Origin: Confluentibacter lentus | Lineage (GTDB): Bacteria; Bacteroidota; Bacteroidia; Flavobacteriales; Flavobacteriaceae | Assembly: GCF_002806995.1 (NCBI RefSeq) | Contig: NZ_NIHE01000008.1 | Location: 62,001 to 126,000 of the forward strand | DNA: 64,000 bases | Reading direction: 5' to 3' | Shown: positions 25,488 through 34,448 of the stretch, in pieces | How the letters are laid out: every line of letters begins with the position of its first letter | Position numbering within the stretch: the first letter of the stretch is position 1 | Translations under genes and position numbers: made by a program | The notes under the pieces: model-generated | What the model saw: the letters and a program-made list of their open reading frames with translations, nothing else | What the model was told of the DNA's origin: nothing | Database searches by the model: none

Positions 25488-27125
25488 ATGATTTCAGTTG
25501 ATAATTTAGCAGTAGAATTTGGCGGAAGTGCCTTATTTAGTGAGGTGTCTTTCACCATTAATGAAAATGATAAAATTGCCCTTATGGGTAAAAATGGCGC
25601 GGGAAAATCGACCATGATGAAGATTATTGCTGGCGAACAAAAAGCCAGCCGTGGAGGCGTTCGTTATCCCAAAGATGTCATTATTGCATATTTGCCACAG
25701 CATTTATTGACTGAAGATAATTGCACCGTTTTTGAGGAAGCTTCTAAAGCGTTTGACCATATTTTTAAAATGCGTGACGAGATGGAACGCCTTAATAAAG
25801 AACTGGAAACCAGAACGGATTATGATTCTGATGACTACATGAAAATTATTCAGCAAGTATCGGATGTCGGTGAAAAATTCTATGCTTTGGAAGATGTGAA
25901 TTATGATGCCGAAGTCGAAAAAGCCTTGCGTGGTTTGGGATTTAAACGTGAGGATTTCACGCGTTTAACCAGCGAATTTAGTGGTGGTTACCGCATGCGG
26001 ATTGAATTGGCTAAAATATTATTGCAAAAACCAGATTTAATCCTGTTGGATGAGCCAACAAACCACATCGATATAGAATCCGTTATTTGGTTGGAAGATT
26101 TTCTACTGAATAAAGCCAAAGCCGTCATGGTGATTTCGCATGATAAAGCTTTTATTGATAACATTACCAACAGAACCATTGAGGTGACGATGGGGCGTAT
26201 TTACGACTATAAAGCCAATTATTCCCATTATTTACAGTTACGTGAAGACAGACGTATCCACCAAATAAAAGCTTACAACGAACAACAAAAATTTATAGCC
26301 GATAACATGGCTTTTATAGAGCGTTTTAAAGGCACGTATTCTAAAACCAATCAAGTGAGTTCGCGCGAGCGTATGTTGGAAAAATTGGAAATTATTGAAA
26401 TTGATGAAGTCGATACCTCCGCTTTAAAATTACGTTTTCCCCCAGCACCACGTTCGGGAGATTATCCGGTAACGGTAAAGGATTTATCTAAATCGTATGA
26501 TGACCATGTAGTGTTTAAAAATGCGAATATGTCCATTTCACGCGGCGAAAAAGTATCGTTTGTCGGTAGGAATGGTGAAGGAAAATCAACGATGATTAAA
26601 GCCATTATGGGCGAGATTGATTTTGACGGCACTTGTGCGTTAGGACATAATGTGAAAGTGGGCTATTTTGCGCAAAATCAAGCGTCTTTATTGGATGAAA
26701 ACCTGACTATTTTTCAAACGGTTGATGAAGTGGCCGAAGGTGATATCCGTACCCAAATAAAAACCATTTTAGGAGGTTTTATGTTTAGGGGTGACGATAT
26801 CGATAAAAAAGTGAGCGTGCTTTCCGGTGGAGAAAAAACCCGATTGGCGATGGTAAAACTCCTTTTAGAACCAGTTAATTTGTTGATTCTGGATGAGCCA
26901 ACCAATCACTTGGATTTAAAATCGAAAGATGTTTTAAAGGAAGCCTTAAAAAACTTTGATGGCACCCTTATCTTGGTGTCGCACGACCGTGATTTTCTTC
27001 AAGGCCTCTCACAAAAAGTATTTGAGTTTAAAGACCAACGTGTTATTGAGCATTTTGAAACCATAGACGACTTTTTAGTAAGAAACCGTATCGAAAATTT
27101 AAAGCAGATTGATTTGAAGAAATAA
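25488..27125 (+). CDS. ABC-F family ribosome-associated ATPase
   Basis: A 545-residue soluble protein with two ABC cassettes and no membrane domain. The first has Walker A GKNGAGKST near 35-43, signature FSGGYRMRIELAKILL near 165 and LILLDEPTNHIDIESV. The linker (P-site tRNA interaction motif region) covers about 240-320. The second has GRNGEGKST near 361-369, VLSGGEKTRLAMVKLL and LLILDEPTNHLDLKS. Family members act at the ribosomal E site in translation or antibiotic protection; this one looks like the housekeeping Uup/EttA-YbiT class of Bacteroidota. It precedes the CBASS operon, but spacing and codon style suggest no shared role. Confidence 0.92.
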   Translation: MISVDNLAVEFGGSALFSEVSFTINENDKIALMGKNGAGKSTMMKIIAGEQKASRGGVRYPKDVIIAYLPQHLLTEDNCTVFEEASKAFDHIFKMRDEMERLNKELETRTDYDSDDYMKIIQQVSDVGEKFYALEDVNYDAEVEKALRGLGFKREDFTRLTSEFSGGYRMRIELAKILLQKPDLILLDEPTNHIDIESVIWLEDFLLNKAKAVMVISHDKAFIDNITNRTIEVTMGRIYDYKANYSHYLQLREDRRIHQIKAYNEQQKFIADNMAFIERFKGTYSKTNQVSSRERMLEKLEIIEIDEVDTSALKLRFPPAPRSGDYPVTVKDLSKSYDDHVVFKNANMSISRGEKVSFVGRNGEGKSTMIKAIMGEIDFDGTCALGHNVKVGYFAQNQASLLDENLTIFQTVDEVAEGDIRTQIKTILGGFMFRGDDIDKKVSVLSGGEKTRLAMVKLLLEPVNLLILDEPTNHLDLKSKDVLKEALKNFDGTLILVSHDRDFLQGLSQKVFEFKDQRVIEHFETIDDFLVRNRIENLKQIDLKK

Positions 27126-27180
27126 GGTTTTACTTTGTTGCAATTGTCGGAAAAAAATGATAGATTCGTTTAACGATCTG

Positions 27181-27208
27181 ATATGAAATTTTTGAAACGA
27201 TTTCATAT
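27181..27208. repeat. inverted repeat upstream of the CBASS operon
   Basis: ATATGAAAT (27181-27189) and ATTTCATAT (27200-27208) are perfect 9-bp arms around a 10-base centre, 38 bases before the CD-NTase start. An operator or a short hairpin are both possible; there is no T-run for a terminator. Confidence 0.5.
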
Positions 27209-27245
27209 TATAGATGTATGTAATGCCAAAAGATTCCATCATTAA

Positions 27246-28124
27246 ATGAGTGTAACGACAAATTTTGAAACCTTCTGTAACAACTTACTTATAACTCAAA
27301 CAAAACGTTCGACTATCTCTGATAGATACCTTGCAATATGTAAACGATTAAATAAGGACTTTTGGGGTATGGACACAACTTCAGGAGGTCGTTATGTAGG
27401 TTCTTTTGGAAGAAATACAGCAAACAGTTATGTTAGCGACATTGATATGTTGTTCGAAATGCCATTATCAACTTACAATACTTACAACGCTTATATTTCT
27501 AATGGACAATCAGCATTGTTACAAGCAGTTAAGAATTCAATTGCCACAACTTATCCAAATACAAGTTTAAGAGGTGATGGACAAATTGTTCAAGTTACTT
27601 TTTCTGATAGTATGAAATTTGAAGTATTACCAGCCTTCAAAAATGATGATGGTAGCTATACTTATGCCAACTCAAATAACGGAGGTTCTTGGAAAAAAAC
27701 AAATCCAGTTCCTGAAATCAGTGCAGTTTCATGTGGAGACGGATTGACAAATAATAATCTTCGACCATTATGCAGAATGGCAAGAGCTTGGAAATATTAT
27801 AACAGCGTGCCAATATCAGGTCTTTTAATTGATACGTTAGCACATAGATTTTTGACGGCTTGGTCAAATAGAGACAAATCATACTTATACTACGATTTTA
27901 TGAGTAGAGATTTTTTTAGCTACCTTAAAAATCAAGACGCAAATCAAAATACTTGGTATGCTATTGGAAGTGGACAAAGTATTTACAACCCTGATAATTT
28001 CAGGTATAAAGCGACAGTTGCTTATAATAAATCATTAGAAGCAATACAACAAGAAACAGACAATTTCACTTGGAGTGCAAAACAAAAATGGAGAGAAATT
28101 TATGGAAACAGATTCCCAGAATAA
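27246..28124 (+). CDS. CD-NTase (SMODS-type cyclic oligonucleotide synthase) of a CBASS operon
   Basis: A 292-residue nucleotidyltransferase. The active site is clear: YVGSFGRNTANSYVSDIDML holds the GS motif (52-53) and the metal-binding pair Asp65/Asp67, and MKFEVLPAF supplies the third acid at Glu126. The downstream helical region (LRPLCRMARAWKYYN, LIDTLAHRFL) is the usual OAS/cGAS-like C-terminal lobe. CD-NTases make cyclic di- or trinucleotides on phage infection and switch on a neighbouring effector. Here that is the overlapping SLATT gene. No Cap2/Cap3, HORMA or TRIP13 genes are present, so this is a minimal two-gene system. The product cannot be predicted from sequence by eye. Confidence 0.9.
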   Translation: MSVTTNFETFCNNLLITQTKRSTISDRYLAICKRLNKDFWGMDTTSGGRYVGSFGRNTANSYVSDIDMLFEMPLSTYNTYNAYISNGQSALLQAVKNSIATTYPNTSLRGDGQIVQVTFSDSMKFEVLPAFKNDDGSYTYANSNNGGSWKKTNPVPEISAVSCGDGLTNNNLRPLCRMARAWKYYNSVPISGLLIDTLAHRFLTAWSNRDKSYLYYDFMSRDFFSYLKNQDANQNTWYAIGSGQSIYNPDNFRYKATVAYNKSLEAIQQETDNFTWSAKQKWREIYGNRFPE

Positions 28125-28671
28125 TGGCTTAAAGACATTAGAAGCACAATTAAGAGAAAACTATGGCAAAATAGTTTACTCACATAAAACGCAAGAAAAG
28201 TGTGCAGACATTCTTTCTAAAAGAAATAATAGCATTAAAAATTCACAAATTATTCTCTCCGCTTTAATCACGACAGGATTATTAGTTCGTGTTTTTAAAG
28301 GTGAAGAATGGGCTTTAATAGTGAGTACGATTTTATCGGCTATTCAGTTTGGGTTCACGAGTTTTTTACGGGAGTATAATCTAGGTGAGACAATTCAAAA
28401 ACATTCAACAGCAGCCCTTGAATTATTAGACATTCGAGAAAAATATCTTTCACTTTTAACTGACTTAAAAGCAGGTTTACTATCACCAGAAATAATAGTA
28501 GAAAAAAGGGTTGAACTTCAAGAAGATTTATCTAAGACATACAAAGGTTCGCCTAGGACTTTTAGCAAAGCGTACAAAGAAGCTCAAAAAGCATTACAAA
28601 TGAATGACGAACTGACTTTTTCGGACGAAGAGATAGACAAATTTTTACCTGACGTATTGCGAAAGAAATAA
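28102..28671 (+). CDS. SLATT-domain two-helix membrane effector of the CBASS operon
   Basis: A 189-residue protein from the ATG at 28102, preceded by GAGAGAAATTT; a GTG nine codons upstream is the alternative. It overlaps the CD-NTase by 23 bases, so the two are coupled. A leading amphipathic helix (about 8-45) is followed by two transmembrane helices (about 47-63 and 70-88), then a long cytosolic helical region with the SLATT-type STAALELLDIREKYLSLLTD and SPRTFSKAYKEAQKAL. SLATT proteins (SMODS and SLOG-associating 2TM effectors) were predicted to form pores that depolarise infected cells when they bind the nucleotide signal. The family call is firm; the SLATT_5 subgroup is a guess. Confidence 0.85.
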   Translation: METDSQNNGLKTLEAQLRENYGKIVYSHKTQEKCADILSKRNNSIKNSQIILSALITTGLLVRVFKGEEWALIVSTILSAIQFGFTSFLREYNLGETIQKHSTAALELLDIREKYLSLLTDLKAGLLSPEIIVEKRVELQEDLSKTYKGSPRTFSKAYKEAQKALQMNDELTFSDEEIDKFLPDVLRKK

Positions 28672-28748
28672 ATATTGTTTTTAATTATTTGATTCTTACT
28701 TTAGACTTAACTTAAAGTAGAGATGTTTAAGCATTAACAACCAACAAA

Positions 28749-29513
28749 ATGAAATTCGACAAGCATTTTCCAACCGACCCATTAAAACCCTACATCAAGT
28801 ATTTTGTAGTTTCGGAGAATGATTTCGAAAATGAATACAAAGTTTTTCCGTCATCAAGTTTGGTCATTGGTTTTCAATATAAAGGTCAACTTTCATCACT
28901 ACAAAATGGCACGGAAAGCAGATTAGATTCCGCAGGAATTACTGGTATTTCAGATAGTTATAAAATTTTTAAAAACTCAAAAGATATAGGAACGGTTTTG
29001 GTTTATTTTACTGAAATCGGGTTTACCCATTTTGTTTCCCATCCCGCCAACGACTTGTTTAATTTAAGTCTTTCGCTAGAAGATATTTTTAATAAAAATT
29101 TGGTAAGGGAAGTCGAGGAAAAATTAGTTGCTGCTACCACGGATTATCAGCGCATAAAGATTGTGGAACAGTTTTTAATATCGCAACTTAAAGATATTCA
29201 AACGGACAAACTCATTGTTGAAGCCGTAAAACTCATTTACCAGAGCAACGGAACCATCCGCATCAAAGAACTAAACGAAAAACTGTTTATAAGTCAGAGT
29301 CCATTTGAAAAACGATTCCGGAAAGTGGTAGGAACCACGCCCAAAAAGTTTTCATCCATTATCCGTTTTAATAAAGTGGTTGCTAATTTATCAGAAACAA
29401 AATCGTTAACCGATATCTGCTACGAAAACAATTTCTTCGACCAAGCCCATTTCATTAAAGACTTCAAACAATTTACGGGCAATACCCCAGAAAATTTTAA
29501 ACGCTTTTTGTAG
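28749..29513 (+). CDS. AraC-family transcriptional regulator
   Basis: A 254-residue regulator. The N-terminal part (about 1-150) is the ligand/sensor domain common to Bacteroidota AraC proteins, with LKPYIKYFVVSENDFENEYK then PSSSLVIGFQYKG. The C-terminal 100 residues hold two helix-turn-helix units (RIKELNEKLFISQSPFEKRF, then SLTDICYENNFFDQAHFIKD) ending in FKQFTGNTPENFKRF, the AraC signature. An imperfect palindrome (TACTTTA...TAAAGTA, 28697-28719) sits upstream. The DUF1398 gene 100 bases downstream in the same direction is a plausible target. Confidence 0.9.
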   Translation: MKFDKHFPTDPLKPYIKYFVVSENDFENEYKVFPSSSLVIGFQYKGQLSSLQNGTESRLDSAGITGISDSYKIFKNSKDIGTVLVYFTEIGFTHFVSHPANDLFNLSLSLEDIFNKNLVREVEEKLVAATTDYQRIKIVEQFLISQLKDIQTDKLIVEAVKLIYQSNGTIRIKELNEKLFISQSPFEKRFRKVVGTTPKKFSSIIRFNKVVANLSETKSLTDICYENNFFDQAHFIKDFKQFTGNTPENFKRFL

Positions 29514-29614
29514 AAAAACGATTTTTTACAATGGCAGGGATGTGGGCTGTTGCATCTTTGTGTTGTAGTAAAAACACATTCAAAAAATCGTTTAACAATT
29601 AAAAATCAAAAGCA

Positions 29615-30004
29615 ATGTTTACAGTAGAACAAATTAAAGCAGCACATAGTAAAGTGACCTCCGGGGCAGATTTCCCTGCATATATCAAAGACATTAAAGG
29701 ATTAGGCATTACGCACTACGAAGCGTATGTCGCCGATGGTCATATTGATTATCACGGAGCTAATAATCATATGGCGAAAGTACCCGCCAAGTATGAGCCG
29801 TTAGTCATTGCTGAAACATCAAATGAAGCACAATTTAAATCGGATTTAAAAGCGCACCAAGAAGGTAAAACCAATTATCCGACGTTCTGTGAAGACTCGG
29901 CAAAATCAGGTATTGAAAAGTGGGTAGTTTGTATGGATGAAATGACTTGTACTTACTACGACAAAGCTGGGAATGAGATTTTGGTAGAAGAAATACCGCA
30001 ATAA
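29615..30004 (+). CDS. DUF1398 family protein
   Basis: A 129-residue cytosolic protein with the DUF1398 pattern: FTVEQIKAAHSKVTSGADFP, YIKDIKGLGITHYEAYVADG, then KSGIEKWVVCMDEMTCTYYD and a final VEEIPQ. The family (E. coli YbcV-like) has a known fold but no known activity. It follows an AraC regulator, a pairing that suggests an inducible stress or metabolite response. Confidence 0.82.
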   Translation: MFTVEQIKAAHSKVTSGADFPAYIKDIKGLGITHYEAYVADGHIDYHGANNHMAKVPAKYEPLVIAETSNEAQFKSDLKAHQEGKTNYPTFCEDSAKSGIEKWVVCMDEMTCTYYDKAGNEILVEEIPQ

Positions 30005-30039
30005 AAAACGGATTGAGTAATTATAAATAGAAAAATTAG

Positions 30040-30834
30040 CTACTTCCCATTTTCAAATTCTTCAACAGATATCACTTGTTTTATAGGAAATACAGACGGT
30101 CCAAATTGGTTAAACATAGGCACATCGGCAGCATCTCGTCCATAGCCAACAGACACATAGCCACCTTTTTGTTCGGTTTGTGTGGCATCAAAAACATACC
30201 AGCGCCCGCCCACATAAGCTTCAAACCAAGCATGCATATCCATCGGTTCTAAATCATGCAAATAGCCCACCACCAAACGTGCCGGAATACTTAAACTTCG
30301 GCATAGGGCAATACCCAAATGCGCTAAATCCCTGCAAACACCACTTTGCTTATAATTAACTTCAATAGCTGATATGGGATAATCACTACTTCTTGGAATA
30401 TAACTTATGGTGTCTCGTAACCAAGATTCAATCGCTGCTACTTGGTCATAGCCAGGTAATTGGTCGGCAGTAATGCTGTTTGCCAAATCACTGAATCTAT
30501 CAGACTCACAATAGCGGCTAGGCAATAAGTAATTTAGCATGGCATCAGGTAAATTCTGGATATCTACAAAGGGGGCGCCTGGTGCAACATCGACTAGATT
30601 GGCTGTTTTTACATCGGCTTCGGTGTAAATTTTAAACTCCCCAGCTGGAGCTAAAATACGTTGGCATAAATTACCAAAGCTATCGGTATATTCATAAGCT
30701 TGTAAATTGGGTTCTATCTTGTAAATTTCTCGGGCTACCCATTGTTGTGCACCGCTTCTTGGTCGTAACATTAAGATAAAAGGGGTGGGTATTTCAATAT
30801 CAAATACCAATTCGCAGCTTACTTTTAACCACAT
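30040..30834 (-). CDS. transglutaminase-like cysteine protease-fold protein
   Basis: A 264-residue protein. The first 90 residues form the bacterial transglutaminase N-terminal beta domain. The catalytic core follows with [20 protein letters not shown] (nucleophile Cys), [20 protein letters not shown] (His) and the Asp in FDATQ. It has no signal peptide and so is cytosolic. Members act as peptidases or amidases on unknown substrates. It is monocistronic, and has a -7 box on its own strand at 30882-30889. Confidence 0.88.
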   Translation of the reverse strand: MWLKVSCELVFDIEIPTPFILMLRPRSGAQQWVAREIYKIEPNLQAYEYTDSFGNLCQRILAPAGEFKIYTEADVKTANLVDVAPGAPFVDIQNLPDAMLNYLLPSRYCESDRFSDLANSITADQLPGYDQVAAIESWLRDTISYIPRSSDYPISAIEVNYKQSGVCRDLAHLGIALCRSLSIPARLVVGYLHDLEPMDMHAWFEAYVGGRWYVFDATQTEQKGGYVSVGYGRDAADVPMFNQFGPSVFPIKQVISVEEFENGK

Positions 30835-31163
30835 AGTACTAAAGTGTCATAAAACCTGAGGGTTAGTAATAAAGGTTTTATCAAAAGTAGCTGATTTTAG
30901 TATGAATCATGTTAAATTTTGTTTATTAATTGACCCTCATATTTGTTGTTGTCATAAAAAAATATCTAATAAATTATCAACTGTGAATTTGGTTTTTTTT
31001 ATTGATTTTTAGGCATATAAATAATCTTTAGAATAATATGATTTTTTTACTTCATAAAGAATAGAAACATTACTCGAACTTAAAGTCTATTTAATCGATT
31101 AGGTATTTGATAACTAGAATATTTTCCTATTTTTAACCATTCAACTTCTAATAAGAATAAATT
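30835..31163. other. AT-rich 329-base spacer with two divergent promoters
   Basis: No open frame or RNA gene seen. Near the left end ATAAAACCT and AGGTTTTAT (30850-30880) form a 9-bp inverted repeat, with the transglutaminase -7 box next to it. The rest is AT-rich upstream sequence of the 1092-codon surface-protein gene, without an exact TAnnTTTG before it. Confidence 0.6.
30882..30889 (-). promoter_or_regulatory. -7 box for the transglutaminase gene
   Basis: TACTTTTG on the minus strand matches TAnnTTTG, 48 bases before the start codon and next to the inverted repeat at 30850-30880, which could be an operator. Confidence 0.5.
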
Positions 31164-34100
31164 TTGATGAGTAGGTTTGGGTTTTTAATCTCTTTTTTTT
31201 GTTTTATATGTTTTCAAGATGCGTTATCTCAAAACATACCTCCAAATATTAATGCTACGGGCGACCAATATTATTGCCCATTAACGCAAATACCCATAGT
31301 AACGAGTTTTGATATAACCGATCCAGATAATACAAGTATTGAATCGTTTAATATTCAAATTTCAACGGGTTATGTTAATGGAGTTGATAGGTTGTCTTTA
31401 GTGGGTTCACATCCAAACATTGTAGCTTCTTGGAATGCCAATACAGGTAAATTGAGATTGACGGGAGTTGGAGGAGCCGAAATGCTTTACACAGATTTGA
31501 TAGCAGCCGTAAATGATGTTGTATATGAGAGTTTGTTTCCTACGACTTCGGGTGAAAAGTTTTTTTCCTTTACCATAGGCGATGCCAATTATTTACCGTC
31601 AACAGGTCATTATTACGAATATGTAGCAAGTTCTGGAATTTCTTGGTCTGCTGCAAGAACTGCTGCTGCCAATAGAACTTATTTTGGTCTGCAAGGATAC
31701 TTAGCAACCATTTTAAGCCCTGAGGAAGCACAATTATCAGGAGAACAAGCCGGCGGTGTGGGTTGGCTAGGTGGCACAGATGAAGAAACCGAAGGTGTAT
31801 GGAAATGGGTAACTGGGCCTGAGGCTGGAACTATTTTTTGGAATGGTGGCACGAATGGTACGACCCCGAATTATGCCAATTGGAATATTGGCGAACCCAA
31901 TAATTTAGGTGGTAATGAAGATTACATCCACGTGACTTTTGGTGTAGGCACTCCGGGTTCTTGGAACGATTTACCCAATATAGGAGGTGTTAATAATTAT
32001 TTTCCGCAAGGGTACATTGTTGAGTATGGCGGCATGCCTGGTGATCCAACTGTTGATATTTCGGCCAGCACTAAAATTACCATACCCTCAATTATAGCTA
32101 CTACGGGTGCCACTAGGTGTGGTGTTGGTTCTTTAACTTTAGAGGCAGAAGCATCCATAGGTACCGTTGTGTGGTACGATGCTCCAACTGGAGGGACATC
32201 TGTTGGAACAGGAAATACGTTCAATACACCCAATATAAATTCAACAACAACATATTATGCCATGGCTTCGTACAATGGTTGTATGGAAGGCGTAAGGAGG
32301 CCTGTAGTTGCAACAATTAATCAAATACCCACCATTACTTCTACCACAAATGCCACCATTTGCGATGATGGTTCTACGGTGTTAAGAGCGACAGCAAGCT
32401 CAGGGACCATATCTTGGTATGATGCGTTAGTGGGAGGTAATTTAGTTGGTACTGGAAATGCATTTACAACACCAGTGGTGACAAACACAACAACATATTA
32501 TGTGGATGCTACATTAAATGGTTGTTCGACCGCTACTAGGTCTGCTGTTACGGTAACGGTTCAAAAAACAACGGCTCCTACAGGGAATGCATTGCAGACG
32601 TTTTGTGATATAGAAAATGCAGCAGTTAGTAATTTGGTAGCTGCAGGAACCAATATTTTATGGTATGATGTAGCAACTGGAGGAGTGCCATTAAATCTTT
32701 CGGAAGTATTAACTTCCAAAACATATTACGCTACTCAAACGGAATTAGGTTGTGAGAGTAATACAAGATTAGTGGTAGATGTTATTATTTACAATACGGT
32801 AATTCCGCCTTTAAGCACCAATATACCAACATTGCAAGTTTGTGATACAAATACAGATGGTAATGATACCAATGGGTTTACTGAGTTTGATTTAACATTA
32901 AATGAAGCTATTGTCTTGAATGGAAGTGCGGCTTCCGATTTTCAAGTGAATTATTTTACAGATGTGGCTTATACCAATCAAGTATTGAATCCGACTGCCT
33001 TTGTTAATACAGTTCAGGACAATCAGATTATCTATGTGAGAATCAATAATAATTTAGACAATACCTGTTACACAGATACGTCTTTTTCAATTCAAGTTGA
33101 TGCACTGCCTGTTATTCAATCATCAGTCATATTTAGAAATTGTGATGAAGATGGTACACCAGATGGTTTTACGGATTTTAATTTGAATGAAGTGAACGAT
33201 ATTATTACCAATGATAATTCAGCAAATTTGGAGTTTACATATTATCTAAATCCTGCCGAAGCTGATACTAAAACGAATGCAATTAATGCTGTGCCATTTA
33301 ACAATACAACAGCAAACACCGTGTATGTTCGTGTAGAAAATACCAATGGCTGTTTCAGGGTTGCAACTGTAAACTTACAGGTTTCTACAACGTCATTTAC
33401 CCCAGGATATATGCAAGAATTAGATTCTTGTGATGATGATGCCTTTATTGATGGATTGCATGAATTTGATTTAACTGTAGCTTCTCCCGACTTCATAAAT
33501 CAATTCCCTGCAGGTCAAAATTTAACGGTGCATTATTACAGAAATTTAAGCGATGCCCAATTGGAACTCAATGAAATTATAAACCAAACCAATTATATGA
33601 GTGAAGTACCTTTTTCGCAAGTATTATATGTTCGTGTGGAAAGTGAGGATAATGGGGATTGTTTTGGTATTGGGCCACATTTAACGCTAACTGTAAATCC
33701 ACGTCCAGAATTTGAGGTAGAACAATCCGAAGTCTATTGTTTTGATAATGCGCCAATAACCTTATCCACGTTCAATTCACAAGGGGCTTATACTTATGAA
33801 TGGACCGATGCTAATGGCATCGTTGTAGGCAATTTGCCAAACATTACATTAAGTGAACCAGGAACCTATACGGTTATTGCCACATCAAGTTTAGGTTGTG
33901 AATCTTTTCCTGTTGTATTTCCTGTTGTGGAGTCGGCTATTGCCACTATTACTTTAGATGACGTGACTATTGTAGAACTTTCAGATAATAATTCCATTAC
34001 GATTGCTACCAATAATCTGGGTATTGGGGATTATGAATTTGCTTTGGATGATAGTGTAGGACCTTATCAAGACGAACCTGTCTTTAATAATGTTGGAGCA

Positions 34101-34442
34101 GGGGTTCATACCGTTTATGTTAGGGATAAGAAAGGCTGTGGTATTGCAAGCTTAGAAGTTTTTGTACTGGGTTTTCCTAAATATTTCACGCCGAATGATG
34201 ATGGCTATAATGATACATGGAATATTAAAGGCTTGAGCGATACCTTTTCCCAAGATTCCAAAGTTTTAATTTTTGACCGCTATGGCAAGTTGATAAAGCA
34301 ATTAAATCCAAGAGGCGACGGTTGGAATGGTACGTTTAACGGACAGGAATTAACCGCGACAGACTATTGGTTTATTGTGGATTTGTTTGATGAAAACGGA
34401 AATAAAAAAACCTATCGTGGCCATTTTAGTTTGGTCAGATAA
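31164..34442 (+). CDS. large cell-surface protein: C-type lectin domain, Ig-like repeats, type IX type B sorting domain
   Basis: A 1092-residue exported protein with a signal peptide (about 1-22, cleavage near LSQN). Residues about 145-290 contain a C-type-lectin-like domain: GHYYEYVASSGISWSAARTA, GYLATILSPEEAQL, then WNIGEPNNLGGNEDYIHVTF. Three similar Ig-like modules of about 80 residues follow (VVWYDAPTGGTSVGTGNTF, ISWYDALVGGNLVGTGNAF, ILWYDVATGGVPL), then long beta repeats with D-rich loops (CDTNTDGNDTNGFTEFDL). The end (YFTPNDDGYNDTWNIKG then WNGTFNGQELTATDYWFIVD) is the gliding-motility-associated type B sorting signal. It should be secreted by the type IX machinery and stay on the surface as an adhesin or glycan binder. 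Confidence 0.93.
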   Translation: MMSRFGFLISFFCFICFQDALSQNIPPNINATGDQYYCPLTQIPIVTSFDITDPDNTSIESFNIQISTGYVNGVDRLSLVGSHPNIVASWNANTGKLRLTGVGGAEMLYTDLIAAVNDVVYESLFPTTSGEKFFSFTIGDANYLPSTGHYYEYVASSGISWSAARTAAANRTYFGLQGYLATILSPEEAQLSGEQAGGVGWLGGTDEETEGVWKWVTGPEAGTIFWNGGTNGTTPNYANWNIGEPNNLGGNEDYIHVTFGVGTPGSWNDLPNIGGVNNYFPQGYIVEYGGMPGDPTVDISASTKITIPSIIATTGATRCGVGSLTLEAEASIGTVVWYDAPTGGTSVGTGNTFNTPNINSTTTYYAMASYNGCMEGVRRPVVATINQIPTITSTTNATICDDGSTVLRATASSGTISWYDALVGGNLVGTGNAFTTPVVTNTTTYYVDATLNGCSTATRSAVTVTVQKTTAPTGNALQTFCDIENAAVSNLVAAGTNILWYDVATGGVPLNLSEVLTSKTYYATQTELGCESNTRLVVDVIIYNTVIPPLSTNIPTLQVCDTNTDGNDTNGFTEFDLTLNEAIVLNGSAASDFQVNYFTDVAYTNQVLNPTAFVNTVQDNQIIYVRINNNLDNTCYTDTSFSIQVDALPVIQSSVIFRNCDEDGTPDGFTDFNLNEVNDIITNDNSANLEFTYYLNPAEADTKTNAINAVPFNNTTANTVYVRVENTNGCFRVATVNLQVSTTSFTPGYMQELDSCDDDAFIDGLHEFDLTVASPDFINQFPAGQNLTVHYYRNLSDAQLELNEIINQTNYMSEVPFSQVLYVRVESEDNGDCFGIGPHLTLTVNPRPEFEVEQSEVYCFDNAPITLSTFNSQGAYTYEWTDANGIVVGNLPNITLSEPGTYTVIATSSLGCESFPVVFPVVESAIATITLDDVTIVELSDNNSITIATNNLGIGDYEFALDDSVGPYQDEPVFNNVGAGVHTVYVRDKKGCGIASLEVFVLGFPKYFTPNDDGYNDTWNIKGLSDTFSQDSKVLIFDRYGKLIKQLNPRGDGWNGTFNGQELTATDYWFIVDLFDENGNKKTYRGHFSLVR

Positions 34443-34448
34443 ATTTTT

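Noticed and set aside
25488-28671. ABC-F protein as part of the CBASS operon
   Set aside because: The 120-base spacer holds an inverted repeat, the ABC-F protein is a housekeeping type, and no known CBASS includes it.
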